This document shows, one piece after another, positions 42,965 through 52,644 of a stretch of 64,000 bases of DNA. Each line of letters starts with the position of its first letter. Position 1 is the stretch's first letter. This stretch comes from Lachnospiraceae bacterium (lineage in GTDB: Bacteria > Bacillota > Clostridia > Lachnospirales > Lachnospiraceae): the NCBI GenBank assembly GCA_017634975.1, contig JAGBMJ010000093.1, positions 1 through 64,000 on the forward strand, given 5' to 3'. Under the pieces are notes generated by a model. It was given only the letters and a program-made list of their open reading frames with translations. It searched no databases and was not told the origin of the DNA. The translations under genes and the position numbers were made by a program.

Positions 42965-44614
42965 TTACAGATCGTTCATCAATTTCGTCTTATACTGATT
43001 GAATTCTTCCTCGGTAATAATACCACCATCTTTCAGTTTAAGCAACATTCCGACTTTTTCCTGGAACTCATCCATATCTTCATACGGAGCAAATACCTCG
43101 CCGATCAGAGCCTGTTTCTTCTCTTCGAAGTCGTTTGCGGTGATCAGTCCGCAGTCTCTTGCTACCATATACAATCTGGTACGAAGAACATAATCCGTGA
43201 TCGCTGCTACTTCATTTGCGATCACAACCTTCTTGTCATGATAGCCCATCTCGTTCAGCCATGTTTTCTGATACATCAGCATCACGCGGTCTACCTTGTT
43301 CTTGAAGCTGTATTCGTCAGCAGCCGGCATTGCCATCACTTCCGTGATCATACGCTGCTTTCTTTCTTCAAATTCCGCATCGGTAGCCGTACCAGCCACT
43401 ACCATTGCCGGCCATCTGGAAAGCTTCATATCCAGTACATCCAGACTATCTGCAGCGGTCGGATCCAGCATGGATTTCAGCTGTGCCTTATCTGCCTCAA
43501 ACTCCGCTCTCGGGATCACATCCGCATCTACAAGGATCGGCAGCTTCTGCAGCTTCATCGTAAAGGTATCATTATCATCCATCGGGTTGTAAGCAACACT
43601 CTGGATCAGGCGGTTCTTCTTCTGGTCAAAGGTGATCGGGTCGATCAGTTCACTCATAACCATGATCGGAAGCTTCGCAGTGTTATCGCGGAATACTGCA
43701 AGATCGGTAACGGTCTCATCGAAGCATTCATCGATGATCTCTTCCTTCTTCACTTCAAACTCGCCTTCGGAAAGCATTCCGGCCTTCTTCATCGCAAAGA
43801 TCTTCTGGATCTTCTCATAGAAGGAGGTCATGCCGCGTTCATCGCAGATCAGCTTCAGCTTCTTCTCTTTGTACTCTTCATCAGTACACATACCGGATTC
43901 GTGCATGATATCCAGTTTCTTCAGTTTCTGCTCGTAGCCTTCCTTCTTCTTCGCGCCGCCGGCCGGTGCATTCGGAGCTGCCGCTGCAGCCGCTGCCGCT
44001 ACTGCAGTCTGGGAAGGTGTATACGCCGGAACCACCGGTGTCGGTGTCGGAGCCGGCTTCGGAGGCGCTGCCGGCGCAGGAGCCGGTGCCGGTGCTGCTG
44101 CAGGCGCAGGAGCCGGTGCCGGCTTCGGTGCTGCCGGCTTCGGTGCTGCCGGTGCTGCCGGAGCTGCCGCCGGCTTCGGTGCCGGTTTTGCCGGGGCTGC
44201 AGCTGCAGGCTTGGAAGCAGCCGGTGCCCCTCCCTTGGCAGGTTCTCCCTGCATACCGCCGGCCGCCTTTACCAGCGCCGTCACCTCTTCCATCGCCTTG
44301 TTCATATCCTTCAGTCCCGGAAGGATCGTCTGAGTATTCTTAACTCCGTAAAGGGTCTGTAACGGCATTACGATGACCAGCGCATCCGCTCCCTGGAACT
44401 CACCTTTCTTGATATCACGGATCTCTTTTGCATCATATTCAAAGGTGGAAACATACTCGTTCTTGCCTTCTTCGTTGCAGATATAACCGCGTCCGGAGAT
44501 CTTTACACTGTCCGGTCTGGTATCGTCGGTACGCAACGATAATTTTTCCTGTTTTACGGACAGGAACGATTTCAAACTGCTTCCCCAGTTACACTGATAC
44601 TCTTTTACTGCCAT
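42965..44614 (-). CDS. SHOCT-repeat protein, paralogue 2
   Basis: The ATG at 44614 follows AGGAGGG at a spacing of 7; the longer reading to 44665 lacks a site. The 549-aa protein shares the layout of its downstream paralogue. It has the N-terminal domain (MAVKEYQCNWGSSLKSFLSV), an Ala/Pro-rich linker that is very low in complexity, and eight SHOCT-like units. These units include KAGMLSEGEFEVKKEEII, MSELIDPITFDQKKNRLI, DADVIPRAEFEADKAQLK, DCGLITANDFEEKKQALI and DGGIITEEEFNQYKTKLM. It lies downstream of a strong promoter (44709-44737). A GCCGC/GCGGC hairpin lies just before its ribosome site (44646-44660). Confidence 0.75.
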   Translation of the reverse strand: MAVKEYQCNWGSSLKSFLSVKQEKLSLRTDDTRPDSVKISGRGYICNEEGKNEYVSTFEYDAKEIRDIKKGEFQGADALVIVMPLQTLYGVKNTQTILPGLKDMNKAMEEVTALVKAAGGMQGEPAKGGAPAASKPAAAAPAKPAPKPAAAPAAPAAPKPAAPKPAPAPAPAAAPAPAPAPAAPPKPAPTPTPVVPAYTPSQTAVAAAAAAAAPNAPAGGAKKKEGYEQKLKKLDIMHESGMCTDEEYKEKKLKLICDERGMTSFYEKIQKIFAMKKAGMLSEGEFEVKKEEIIDECFDETVTDLAVFRDNTAKLPIMVMSELIDPITFDQKKNRLIQSVAYNPMDDNDTFTMKLQKLPILVDADVIPRAEFEADKAQLKSMLDPTAADSLDVLDMKLSRWPAMVVAGTATDAEFEERKQRMITEVMAMPAADEYSFKNKVDRVMLMYQKTWLNEMGYHDKKVVIANEVAAITDYVLRTRLYMVARDCGLITANDFEEKKQALIGEVFAPYEDMDEFQEKVGMLLKLKDGGIITEEEFNQYKTKLMNDL

Positions 44615-44708
44615 TTTTTTACCCTCCTGTAAAAATATAAACCCTGCCGCTTTGGCGGCAAACATTTTCTTTAAAACAGACCGGCTTTCTGCCTTCTTCT
44701 GTTATTCT

Positions 44709-44737
44709 AATATAACAATTAAAAAAGCCTGTTTCAA
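44709..44737 (-). promoter_or_regulatory. Promoter of the SHOCT-repeat gene pair
   Basis: The minus strand reads TTGAAA (44737-44732), a 17-base spacer and TATATT (44714-44709), about 90 bases before the ATG at 44614. Confidence 0.75.
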
Positions 44738-44824
44738 GAGCGTTTCCGCCCCCAAAAAGGCTTTTGATGATTTCAACTCATATTGTGCAAAAAAAGCACG
44801 CAATCAATTTGTCTTTTTTATCGT

Positions 44825-46057
44825 TCAGAGCAATATTGTTTTATTCAGAAGATGTGTTTTTTCTTTGATGCTGCCTTCCAGTCTCTGCCTGGTGGTTTCC
44901 ATAATGCCCAATTTAGTAATATCTACGACCTTTATCGGCGGATAGGTTCCCTTTGCAAGGGAGCGCATTTCCGAAAGCAATATTGTTTCACTTTCTTTGT
45001 CTTCCATACTGATAAAATCGATCAGGATCGTACCGCTGATATTCCGTGCCTGAACCTGATACATGACCTCCCGTGCCGCTTCGAGGTTCAGTTTAAGAAA
45101 GGTCTCTTCGCGCCCCTTTCCCGGGCGTACTTTTGCCGAATTCACATCGATCACACACATGGCCTCCGCCTCGGTGATCACCAGCTCCGCCCCGCAGTCC
45201 AGCCATACCCGCTCGGAACAGATCCGCTTTACCTTTGCCTGCAATCCGTACAGTGCTGCCATAGAAACGCTGTCGTCTTCATACCATCGGAGCAAGGCCG
45301 TATCGGTCCCGGTGCGAACCGCTTCCGATCTTGCCCTCTCATACAATGCCGCGGATTCCGTGATCCAGATGCCGCCATTTTCGGCAATTCTTTGGAGACT
45401 CTGAGCGACGACGGATCCGGAAGCATACAGACGCATGCAGGAAGATTCCGTCTCCCCCCGTTTACGGATCTCCCAAAGCACTGCCGCGAGCTCCTGCGCT
45501 TCCTTCTTCAGCTCCTCCTCTCCGGCCTCCTGCGCTTTCGTCCGGAAAAGAATGCCGACACCCTGTTCCTCTATGAGATCCCGTATTCCCATCGTATCGC
45601 AGATTTTCTCCAGCCGTTTTTTCTGTTCCGCCGTCAGTTTCCGGGAATAACGTATGCCCGGCTGTCCCAGGCTCATCACCATCCAGCTTCCGTTTACGGA
45701 TAATGCCGTCGTTGCCTTTGCCAGTTTTTCGCGGTACGCCAGCGTTTCCACCATGACCGGCAGCACAGTTCCGACCGGATAAATGCCGGGCAGAAAAAAA
45801 CGCCCCCCTTCGGTTTCAACAAAGGAGGCCGATATCGCCTTTGAGATCTGTACCACTCTAGCAAGATAGATATCTCCGACACCGGGCGCATCCGTCTGTT
45901 CCGTGAACACCCGGCGGATCCTTCCGTCTTCGAGCATATAGATCACCGTCCAGGGGATCCCCGCAGCATCGTTTACCGAATAGGCCAGCGCACGCATCCC
46001 CTCCGTTTTCATCTCGGAAAGCTTTTCCTTTTTTTCTTCTTCCTTCTGCCGTATCAC
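44825..46057 (-). CDS. Ribonuclease E/G-family protein
   Basis: The 410-aa protein has an S1-like segment (about 45-120, VGDIYLARVVQISKAISASF) and the RNase E/G catalytic core: DCGAELVITEAEAMCVIDVN with the metal-binding Asp, AREVMYQVQARNISGTILID, and a C-terminal KVVDITKLGIMETTRQRLEG. It is shorter than E. coli RNase G (about 490 aa), and an insert with ERARSEAVRTGTDTALLRWY replaces part of the core. It may process rRNA or mRNA. The GTG start overlaps the previous stop codon as GTGA; an ATG at 46012 is possible. I see no good terminator after it. Confidence 0.88.
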   Translation of the reverse strand: MIRQKEEEKKEKLSEMKTEGMRALAYSVNDAAGIPWTVIYMLEDGRIRRVFTEQTDAPGVGDIYLARVVQISKAISASFVETEGGRFFLPGIYPVGTVLPVMVETLAYREKLAKATTALSVNGSWMVMSLGQPGIRYSRKLTAEQKKRLEKICDTMGIRDLIEEQGVGILFRTKAQEAGEEELKKEAQELAAVLWEIRKRGETESSCMRLYASGSVVAQSLQRIAENGGIWITESAALYERARSEAVRTGTDTALLRWYEDDSVSMAALYGLQAKVKRICSERVWLDCGAELVITEAEAMCVIDVNSAKVRPGKGREETFLKLNLEAAREVMYQVQARNISGTILIDFISMEDKESETILLSEMRSLAKGTYPPIKVVDITKLGIMETTRQRLEGSIKEKTHLLNKTILL

Positions 46058-46800
46058 GCATCTGCCCCCAGAGTGAGTAAAGGAATATACTCCCCGTTTC
46101 GTTCTCCGTAGATCTCCTTACGAACGATGCGGGAAGCGACGATCGCATCCTCCGTCACGCGTTCCGCCAAAAGCGAAAACACATCGGCCGGTCTTACATT
46201 CAGGGCACTTCCGCTCAACAGCCGCATCTTCAGGATCGGTTCCTGCGCATCCACGGTAAGACTCAGGATACCCGGCCGGATATTTTTTGCTTTTTTCTCT
46301 TTTTTACCGCCTTTTTTACGATGATCCGCCGAGCTGGTCGCCTCTTCCTGCGGCTTTCCGAGCAGCAGCACTTCTTCCTGCATCAGGTTGACCACAGCAG
46401 TCATCAGGATCCCGTGCAGTTTTTCCGGATGTGTTCCATCCACATAGATCTCATAATCCGCCGCCGCAACACTCGCCATCGCATTGGGTGCCTTCTCCGG
46501 CAGGCGTGAGGCACCGCAGATGCAGATACCTTCATGCATCACATCGTTTAAGGCGCAGCTGAGTTCTTCCGGCGCCCGATCTTCCGTCAGCTCCAGATCC
46601 ATATAATCGCCGTCCGTTTCCATCGCCACGCCGAGCGGATACGCAAAGGACATGATCTGGTGCGGATGGAACCCTTCGGTATACTTTGCCGGGATACCGG
46701 AGCGCATCACCGCTTTCTGAAAATAGCGCAGCATATCCAGATGTCCCAGATAGCGCACCGAACCTTTTCTTGAAAATTTAAATCTGACCGTTATACTCAT
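46054..46800 (-). CDS. TIGR03936 (DUF2344)-family radical-SAM-linked protein
   Basis: The start at 46800 gives 248 aa beginning MSITVRFKFSRKGSVRYLGH, the standard family N-terminus, with an ATGA overlap with the upstream gene; the longer reading would sit inside that gene. It shows YLGHLDMLRYFQKAVMRSGI and KYTEGFHPHQIMSFAYPLGV, the diagnostic motif of this family, which always accompanies the TIGR03960 radical SAM protein. It may present a substrate to it. A basic segment (RKKGGKKEKKAKN) interrupts the C-terminal half. Confidence 0.9.
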   Translation of the reverse strand: MSITVRFKFSRKGSVRYLGHLDMLRYFQKAVMRSGIPAKYTEGFHPHQIMSFAYPLGVAMETDGDYMDLELTEDRAPEELSCALNDVMHEGICICGASRLPEKAPNAMASVAAADYEIYVDGTHPEKLHGILMTAVVNLMQEEVLLLGKPQEEATSSADHRKKGGKKEKKAKNIRPGILSLTVDAQEPILKMRLLSGSALNVRPADVFSLLAERVTEDAIVASRIVRKEIYGERNGEYIPLLTLGADA

Positions 46801-48674
46801 CTCTTCTTCACACAGATCCCACACTGATAACTTGCACAACCGCATCCGCTGCAATGATCCCTGCAGTTCGAGGTCGTCACTTCCTCTCTTGCACGGTGCC
46901 ATTCGTTCAGCAGCCATTCTTTCTTTACGCCGCAATCCACATAATCCCAGGGAAACAGCTCATCTTCTCCGCGCTCCCGGAAGATGTAGTTCTCATAGTC
47001 CACACCGCACTCTTCAAAAGCCCGGATCCAGCGTTCATAAGAAAACTGCTCCGTCCAGGCATCAAATAAAGCGCCGTCTCTGTACGCCCATTCGATCGCC
47101 GCTGCCACCCTGCGGTCGCCTCTGGCAAAAATACCCTCGATGATCGTTGTCCCGGCTTCGTGATAATGATAGGTGATCGACTTCTGGTTCAGCTGTTCGC
47201 GTACACTGCGCTTGCACAGAGAAGCCTTCTCCAGGAAATGTTCCATCGTATCCATCGGTGCCCACTGAAAGGCCGTAAACGGCTTGGGTACAAAGAACGA
47301 AGAACTGGCCGTGATCTGCACGCGTCCGTTTCTCTGATCCTTCGGTACCGTCTCATAATATACTTTGGCGATCTCATTGCACAATTCCGCGATCGCCCGC
47401 ACATCCTCTTCCCGTTCAAATGGCAGTCCCAGCATAAAATAGAGCTTCACTTTATTCCAGCCACCCTTAAATGCCAGTGTGGCACCGTTTAAGATATCTT
47501 CCTGCGTCAGTCCTTTGTTGATCACATTACGCATACGCTGGCTGCCCGCTTCCGGCGCAAAGGTCAGACTGTTCTTCTTCACATCCTGCACCTTGTTCAT
47601 CACATCCAGTGAAAACGCATCGATACGCAGAGACGGCAGGGAAATATTGATCTTTCTGCGGTTGCATTCCCCGATCAGTTCTTCGAGCAGCTGTTTTAAG
47701 CCCGAATGATCGGATGTACTCAGGGAGCTTAGAGAGATCTCCTCATAGCCGGTATTCTGCAGTATGGCTTCTGCATGCTTCATCAGCGTATCCACATTAC
47801 GCTCCCGTACCGGCTTGTAGATCTGTCCTGCCTGGCAGAAACGGCACCCCCGGATACAGCCGCGCTGCACCTCCAGTACCGCACGATCCTGCGCTGCACG
47901 GATAAACGGCACCACCGGTTTCACCGGATAGAAGCTGCCATCCATATCCTTCACAAGTACTTTTCGCACTTTTGCCGGAACATCCCCGTAGATTGGCTGC
48001 ATACTCTTCAGCGTACCGTCTTCTTTATACTCCACCTCATAAAGCGATGGCACATAGATCCCTTCGATCTGCGCTGCACGATGCAAAAAATCCCTTCTTG
48101 AAATACCCTGCTCTTTACATTCCTCATACAGATCAAAGAGTCGGCGATACATCACTTCGCCTTCTCCGATATAGAACATATCAAAAAATTCCGCGATCGG
48201 TTCCGTATTATACACACACGGCCCGCCGCCGATCACGATCGGATCGTCTTCCGCGCGCTGCGCCGCGTGAAACGGGATCCCCGCCAGATCCAGCACCTGC
48301 AGGATATTGGCATAGCACATCTCATACTGCAGCGTCATGCCCAGAAAATCAAATCCCCTGACCGGATCCTGGCTTTCCAGGGCAAACAGAGGTATGTGAT
48401 CCCGCCGCATGATCGCATCCAGATCCTTCCAGGGAGAAAAGACGCGTTCACACCATACATCCTCATAAGTATTCATAAGCCCGTATAAGATCTGCATGCC
48501 CAGATGAGACATACCGATCTCGTAGATATCGGGAAAACACATAGCAAAGCGGACCTTTACCTGATCCGCTTTTTTCATGACACTATTCAACTCACCGCCG
48601 GTATACTGCGACGGTTTCTCGACCTGCATCAGTATTTCATGTGACAGGGCCAGTTTTCTTTCCGAAAAATCCAT
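46797..48674 (-). CDS. TIGR03960-family B12-binding radical SAM protein
   Basis: The 625-aa protein has an N-terminal B12-binding-like domain (residues 30-200, with MCFPDIYEIGMSHLGMQIL) and a radical SAM domain with the cluster motif CIRGCRFCQAGQIYKPVRER. Its C-terminal tail is Cys-rich (NCRDHCSGCGCASYQCGICV). Its reaction is unknown. It partners the TIGR03936 protein downstream; in many bacteria the pair precedes rnG and rplU, but here no ribosomal genes follow. It starts 5 bases after hisIE. Confidence 0.93.
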   Translation of the reverse strand: MDFSERKLALSHEILMQVEKPSQYTGGELNSVMKKADQVKVRFAMCFPDIYEIGMSHLGMQILYGLMNTYEDVWCERVFSPWKDLDAIMRRDHIPLFALESQDPVRGFDFLGMTLQYEMCYANILQVLDLAGIPFHAAQRAEDDPIVIGGGPCVYNTEPIAEFFDMFYIGEGEVMYRRLFDLYEECKEQGISRRDFLHRAAQIEGIYVPSLYEVEYKEDGTLKSMQPIYGDVPAKVRKVLVKDMDGSFYPVKPVVPFIRAAQDRAVLEVQRGCIRGCRFCQAGQIYKPVRERNVDTLMKHAEAILQNTGYEEISLSSLSTSDHSGLKQLLEELIGECNRRKINISLPSLRIDAFSLDVMNKVQDVKKNSLTFAPEAGSQRMRNVINKGLTQEDILNGATLAFKGGWNKVKLYFMLGLPFEREEDVRAIAELCNEIAKVYYETVPKDQRNGRVQITASSSFFVPKPFTAFQWAPMDTMEHFLEKASLCKRSVREQLNQKSITYHYHEAGTTIIEGIFARGDRRVAAAIEWAYRDGALFDAWTEQFSYERWIRAFEECGVDYENYIFRERGEDELFPWDYVDCGVKKEWLLNEWHRAREEVTTSNCRDHCSGCGCASYQCGICVKKR

Positions 48675-48678
48675 ACCT

Positions 48679-49977
48679 TTACCTTCTTGCGAGTTCCCTA
48701 GTGATCTCCTCCCAGGTCACACCGCGCTCTGCCATCAACACCATCACGTGATAGAGGAAATCCGAGATCTCATACTTGATCTCTTCCTTGTCCGGGTTCT
48801 TCGCCGCGATGACGATCTCCGTACATTCCTCGCCCACCTTCTTCAGGATCTTGTCAATTCCCTTATCAAACAGATAATTGGTATACGATCCCTCCTTCGG
48901 ATGCTCCTTGCGATCCATGATCACATCGTACACATCCGTAAATACCTTCATCGGATCCGCATCCAGATAATCCTTCTTCACGATCTCGTTAAAGAAACAG
49001 CTGCGGTTGCCGGTATGGCATGCCGCTCCGATCTGGCTGACTTTTGCCAGCAGCGTATCCTTGTCGCAATCCGCATACAGGGACTTTACATACTGGAAAT
49101 GTCCGCTGGTCTCTCCCTTCACCCACTGGCTCTTGCGGCTGCGGGAATAATAGGTCATACGGCCGGTCTGGATCGTCGTATCAAAGGCCTGCTCATTCAT
49201 ATAGGCAAGCATCAGTACTTCCTTGGTACGGTAATCCTGCACTACCACAGGGATCAGTCCGTCCGCATTCAGCGTCAGATCGGCAAATTTCAGTTTTGCA
49301 TCAAAACCATCCACATCCACACCGCTCTCGGAGCAGAACGCCTTGATGGAATTGATCTCTTTTGCATTCGCATTGACCAGAGGTCCGAAGACGCCGGCCA
49401 GCTTTTCCTTTCCGAGCAATCCTGCGATCTGTCCGGGTGCCGCATCCGGCATGGGTACCAAAACCGGCACTTCCGATGCTCCCATCACTTCCGTTACCGT
49501 ACCGCCGGCATAATGATCATCGCTGTTTACCACGATCAGCTCAGAGATGAACTCATGGATCGTTGCGGTATTTTTCAATACTTCCTCCGCATTGCCTACG
49601 CACGCTAAGATACGATCCTTACCGAAACGCTTCGATACATCCTCGGCCAGCTCCACATTGCTGTCCTTTGCAAAATTCAGAGCGGTCTTGGCACATCCCG
49701 CATACAGGATCTTCTTCACATCTTCAAAACGTTTGATGTTACCGCAGCCGATCACCGGCACCTCTGCAGCGGCCGTGATCTTTTTCAGTTCACCGATCGA
49801 CGCATCATGCTCCGCATCATTCTCGGACAGATCAAATACGATAATCTCATCCACGCAATAATCGGAAAATGCTTTTGCCAGTTCTTCCGGTGCCGCATCC
49901 AGTGCCGTACGATCCATGCGGCTCTTCACGGCTTTCCCCTGATACAGATAGATCGCTGCTGTAAATTTCTTTTTCAT
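48679..49977 (-). CDS. hisIE: Phosphoribosyl-AMP cyclohydrolase/phosphoribosyl-ATP diphosphatase with a degenerate HisA/F-like N-domain
   Basis: The 432-aa protein has three parts. Residues 1-225 resemble a HisA/HisF (beta-alpha)8 barrel ([40 protein letters not shown]). However, the first catalytic Asp is replaced by Tyr and the second catalytic position reads ILACVGN, so the barrel is probably inactive. Residues 226-335 are HisI ([51 protein letters not shown]). Residues 345-432 are HisE ([20 protein letters not shown], then [10 protein letters not shown]). HisIE does steps 2 and 3 of histidine synthesis. The domain may be a scaffold or allosteric remnant. Confidence 0.93.
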   Translation of the reverse strand: MKKKFTAAIYLYQGKAVKSRMDRTALDAAPEELAKAFSDYCVDEIIVFDLSENDAEHDASIGELKKITAAAEVPVIGCGNIKRFEDVKKILYAGCAKTALNFAKDSNVELAEDVSKRFGKDRILACVGNAEEVLKNTATIHEFISELIVVNSDDHYAGGTVTEVMGASEVPVLVPMPDAAPGQIAGLLGKEKLAGVFGPLVNANAKEINSIKAFCSESGVDVDGFDAKLKFADLTLNADGLIPVVVQDYRTKEVLMLAYMNEQAFDTTIQTGRMTYYSRSRKSQWVKGETSGHFQYVKSLYADCDKDTLLAKVSQIGAACHTGNRSCFFNEIVKKDYLDADPMKVFTDVYDVIMDRKEHPKEGSYTNYLFDKGIDKILKKVGEECTEIVIAAKNPDKEEIKYEISDFLYHVMVLMAERGVTWEEITRELARR

Positions 49978-50026
49978 AGTTTTCCTCGTTCACCTTCTAA
50001 TGTATTCAAAAATGTATTCAAAATGA

Positions 50027-50611
50027 TCAAAGATTTCCTTTGGTGCTGAGCACGCCTTTTACTCTGGGATCCAGCTGTGTGGCAGCATCTACTGCCTTGC
50101 CGAAGGCTTTGAACGCCGCTTCCAGAATATGATGCCCGTTCTCTCCGGAGATCTGCTTCAGATGCAGATTGATCGCAGCCGAATAGGATACCGCATAAAA
50201 GAATTCTCTTGCCAGCGTGGTTTCAAATTCCCCGCAACGTTCCTCTTTTACGTTCAGATCGTAGGAAAAATACGGTCTGCCGCAAAAATCAACCGAACAA
50301 AGGATCAATGCATCATCCATCGGCAGGATAAAGGATCCGTAACGCACCATGCCCGCCTTGTCTCCGACCGCTTCTTTCAGTGCCTGCCCCAGAACGATAC
50401 CGGTATCTTCCACGGTATGATGTCCGTCCACGTTCAGATCACCGTTGACACTGCACTCCAGATCCATAAAACCATGCTTTGCAAATCCCGAAAGCATATG
50501 ATCAAAGAAACCGATCCCCGTCTCCACCGTGGATGTTCCGCTGCCGTCAAGTACCAGTTTCATACGGATGTCCGTCTCTTTTGTCTTACGTGAAACAACC
50601 GCTTCCCGCAT
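50027..50611 (-). CDS. hisB: Imidazoleglycerol-phosphate dehydratase
   Basis: The 194-aa enzyme performs step 6 of histidine synthesis. It carries the Mn-binding motifs FFDHMLSGFAKHGFMDLECS and HHTVEDTGI, and the second set ETTLAREFFYAVSYS, LHLKQISGENGHHILEAAFK. It starts after GGAGG. It is a single-function HisB without a phosphatase domain. It lies between hisD and hisIE. Confidence 0.97.
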   Translation of the reverse strand: MREAVVSRKTKETDIRMKLVLDGSGTSTVETGIGFFDHMLSGFAKHGFMDLECSVNGDLNVDGHHTVEDTGIVLGQALKEAVGDKAGMVRYGSFILPMDDALILCSVDFCGRPYFSYDLNVKEERCGEFETTLAREFFYAVSYSAAINLHLKQISGENGHHILEAAFKAFGKAVDAATQLDPRVKGVLSTKGNL

Positions 50612-50652
50612 CTTAGTTTCCTCCGTTTGCTATAGGTCTCTTCCGTTATTCT

Positions 50653-51942
50653 TTATTCAAATCTCACACCGATCGAATTGGCATGTGCGGTCAGACCTTC
50701 CTTCTTTGCAAAGAACATGATGTCCTTGTAATCCCGCTCCAATGCCTCTTTCGAGTACGAAATAATGCTGGTCTTCTTCACAAAATCATCTACATTTAAC
50801 GGTGAGAAGAATTTTGCTGTTCCGTTGGTCGGAAGGATGTGGTTCGGTCCGGCAAAATAATCGCCCAGCGGTTCCGAGCTGTACGGTCCCACAAAGATCG
50901 CACCGGCATTTCTTACCTTGGTCATTACCTGCATCGCATCTTCGGTAATGATCTCCAGATGTTCGGAGGCAATGTCATTGACTGCCGCAATGGCACTTTC
51001 CATATTCTCCGCCACGAAGATAAAGCCGAACTGCTCGAGCGATTTCTCAATGATCGCTTTCCGCTCCAGCTTCGGCACCATCTGATCGATCTCGGCGCTG
51101 ACCTTTTCTGCCAGCGCTGCGGAAGTGGTCACCAGGATCGCCGATGCCATTTCATCATGCTCCGCCTGAGAAAGCAGATCTGCCGCTACATATTTCGGAT
51201 CCGCCGTTGCGTCCGCCAGCACAAGGATCTCCGAAGGTCCTGCTACGGAATCGATGCTCACCTGTCCGTAAACGGCTTTCTTTGCCAGAGCGACATAGAT
51301 ATTGCCCGGGCCGCAGATCTTGTGTACCTTCGGAATGCTCTCGGTACCGTAAGCCATTGCCGCGATTGCCTGTGCCCCGCCCACGCGATAAATCTCATCC
51401 ACGCCGGCCACATACGCTGCCGCCAGAGTCTCCCGGCTCACTTCACCGCCCTGTCCCGGAGGGGTCAGCATCACGATGCGTTCCACACCGGCCACTTTCG
51501 CCGTCACCACACTCATCAGAAGGGAAGACGGATACGCCGCCTTGCCGCCCGGCACATACACACCGACGATCTCTAACGGTGTGAATTTCTGTCCCAGGAT
51601 CGTTCCATCCGGCTGGGGATCGATCCAGCTTAAGCGTCTCTGCTTTTCGTGGAAGTTACGGATATTGTCCGCCGCTTTCCGCAGAACCCGCAGAAACTCC
51701 GGATCCACGGAAGCCACTGCCGCTTTGATCTCGTCATCCGTCACGCGGATATTGTCACTCGTCAGGTGATAATGATCGAATTTTTCCGAATAATCAAAAA
51801 GAGCCGCATCTTTATTTTCACGTACATTTGCAATGATGTCATTCACCCTTGCTTCGATGTCCGCGAAATGATTGGTGCTGCGCTTTTCCAAAGTCTTTTT
51901 CAGTTCCGCTTTGTTCGCTTCGTTCAATTCAATGATCTGCAT
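50653..51942 (-). CDS. hisD: Histidinol dehydrogenase
   Basis: The 429-aa zinc enzyme oxidises histidinol to histidine in two steps. It shows FTPLEIVGVYVPGGKAAYPS, IDSVAGPSEILVLADATADP, SQAEHDEMASAILVTTS and the C-terminal NHILPTNGTAKFFSPLNVDD. The zinc ligands (Gln, His, Asp, His) fall in these segments. Starts 22 bases after hisG. Confidence 0.97.
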   Translation of the reverse strand: MQIIELNEANKAELKKTLEKRSTNHFADIEARVNDIIANVRENKDAALFDYSEKFDHYHLTSDNIRVTDDEIKAAVASVDPEFLRVLRKAADNIRNFHEKQRRLSWIDPQPDGTILGQKFTPLEIVGVYVPGGKAAYPSSLLMSVVTAKVAGVERIVMLTPPGQGGEVSRETLAAAYVAGVDEIYRVGGAQAIAAMAYGTESIPKVHKICGPGNIYVALAKKAVYGQVSIDSVAGPSEILVLADATADPKYVAADLLSQAEHDEMASAILVTTSAALAEKVSAEIDQMVPKLERKAIIEKSLEQFGFIFVAENMESAIAAVNDIASEHLEIITEDAMQVMTKVRNAGAIFVGPYSSEPLGDYFAGPNHILPTNGTAKFFSPLNVDDFVKKTSIISYSKEALERDYKDIMFFAKKEGLTAHANSIGVRFE

Positions 51943-51964
51943 TTTATCACCCTCTTTATATATT

Positions 51965-52624
51965 TTATATTAAATCCTTTAATTCATTGATCAGCCTGCG
52001 GATCCGCTCATGCTCCATCCGCATGCTCACCTGATTCACGATCATCCGTGCCGATAACGGACAGATCTCCTCCAATACCGTCAGTCCGTTTTCCCGCAAG
52101 GTGCTGCCGGTTTCCACGATATCCACGATCACATCGGAGAGTCCGACGATCGGCCCCAGTTCCACCGAACCGTTCAGCTTGATGATATCTACGGTCTGAT
52201 GTTTTACATTATGAAAATAATCCCTGGCGATCTCGGGATACTTGCTTGCCACGCGGATCATCTCGTGGTGCTCCAGCTTCTCGCGTACGCTTTCCGGTCC
52301 GCATACGCACATACGGCATTTGCCGAATCCCAGATCCAGCACTTCAAAAGCCCTGCGGCCTTCCTCCATGATCGTATCCTTACCGACCACGCCGATATCC
52401 GCCACACCGTATTCCACATAGGTCGGTACGTCCGGTCCCTTTGCCAGGAAAAAACGTACCTTCTTTTCTTCATTTACAAAGATCAGCTTACGGCTGCTCT
52501 TGTCTTCCATCTCACTGCAGTCGATCCCGACTTTGTTAAGCAGTGCCAGCGTTTTTTCTGCCAGCCGCCCTTTTGTCAGCGCAAACGTCAGATATCGTTC
52601 CGTATTCTTACTCTCTTCACTCAT
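51965..52624 (-). CDS. hisG: ATP phosphoribosyltransferase, short-form catalytic subunit
   Basis: The 219-aa protein performs the first step of histidine synthesis. It is the short form (YLTFALTKGRLAEKTLALLN, RKLIFVNEEKKVRFFLAKGP, VDIVETGSTLRENGLTVLEE) and lacks the C-terminal regulatory ACT-like domain, so it needs HisZ, encoded just upstream. Histidine inhibits the HisZG complex. It lies 20 bases after hisZ. Confidence 0.97.
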   Translation of the reverse strand: MSEESKNTERYLTFALTKGRLAEKTLALLNKVGIDCSEMEDKSSRKLIFVNEEKKVRFFLAKGPDVPTYVEYGVADIGVVGKDTIMEEGRRAFEVLDLGFGKCRMCVCGPESVREKLEHHEMIRVASKYPEIARDYFHNVKHQTVDIIKLNGSVELGPIVGLSDVIVDIVETGSTLRENGLTVLEEICPLSARMIVNQVSMRMEHERIRRLINELKDLI

Positions 52625-52644
52625 TCCCGTTTCTGTTCCAATCT

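Noticed and set aside
44000-44240. Tandem DNA repeat
   Set aside because: The GCAGC/GGTGC-rich stretch is the coding sequence of the Ala/Pro linker, in frame with the flanking domains.
43238-44362. Plus-strand frame of 374 codons opposite the second SHOCT gene
   Set aside because: Shadow of the Ala/Pro linker and repeats; long runs of Arg/Cys/Ser with no fold.
46801-46935. N-terminal extension of the TIGR03936 protein
   Set aside because: It lies inside the radical SAM gene; the family N-terminus starts at 46800 with an ATGA overlap.
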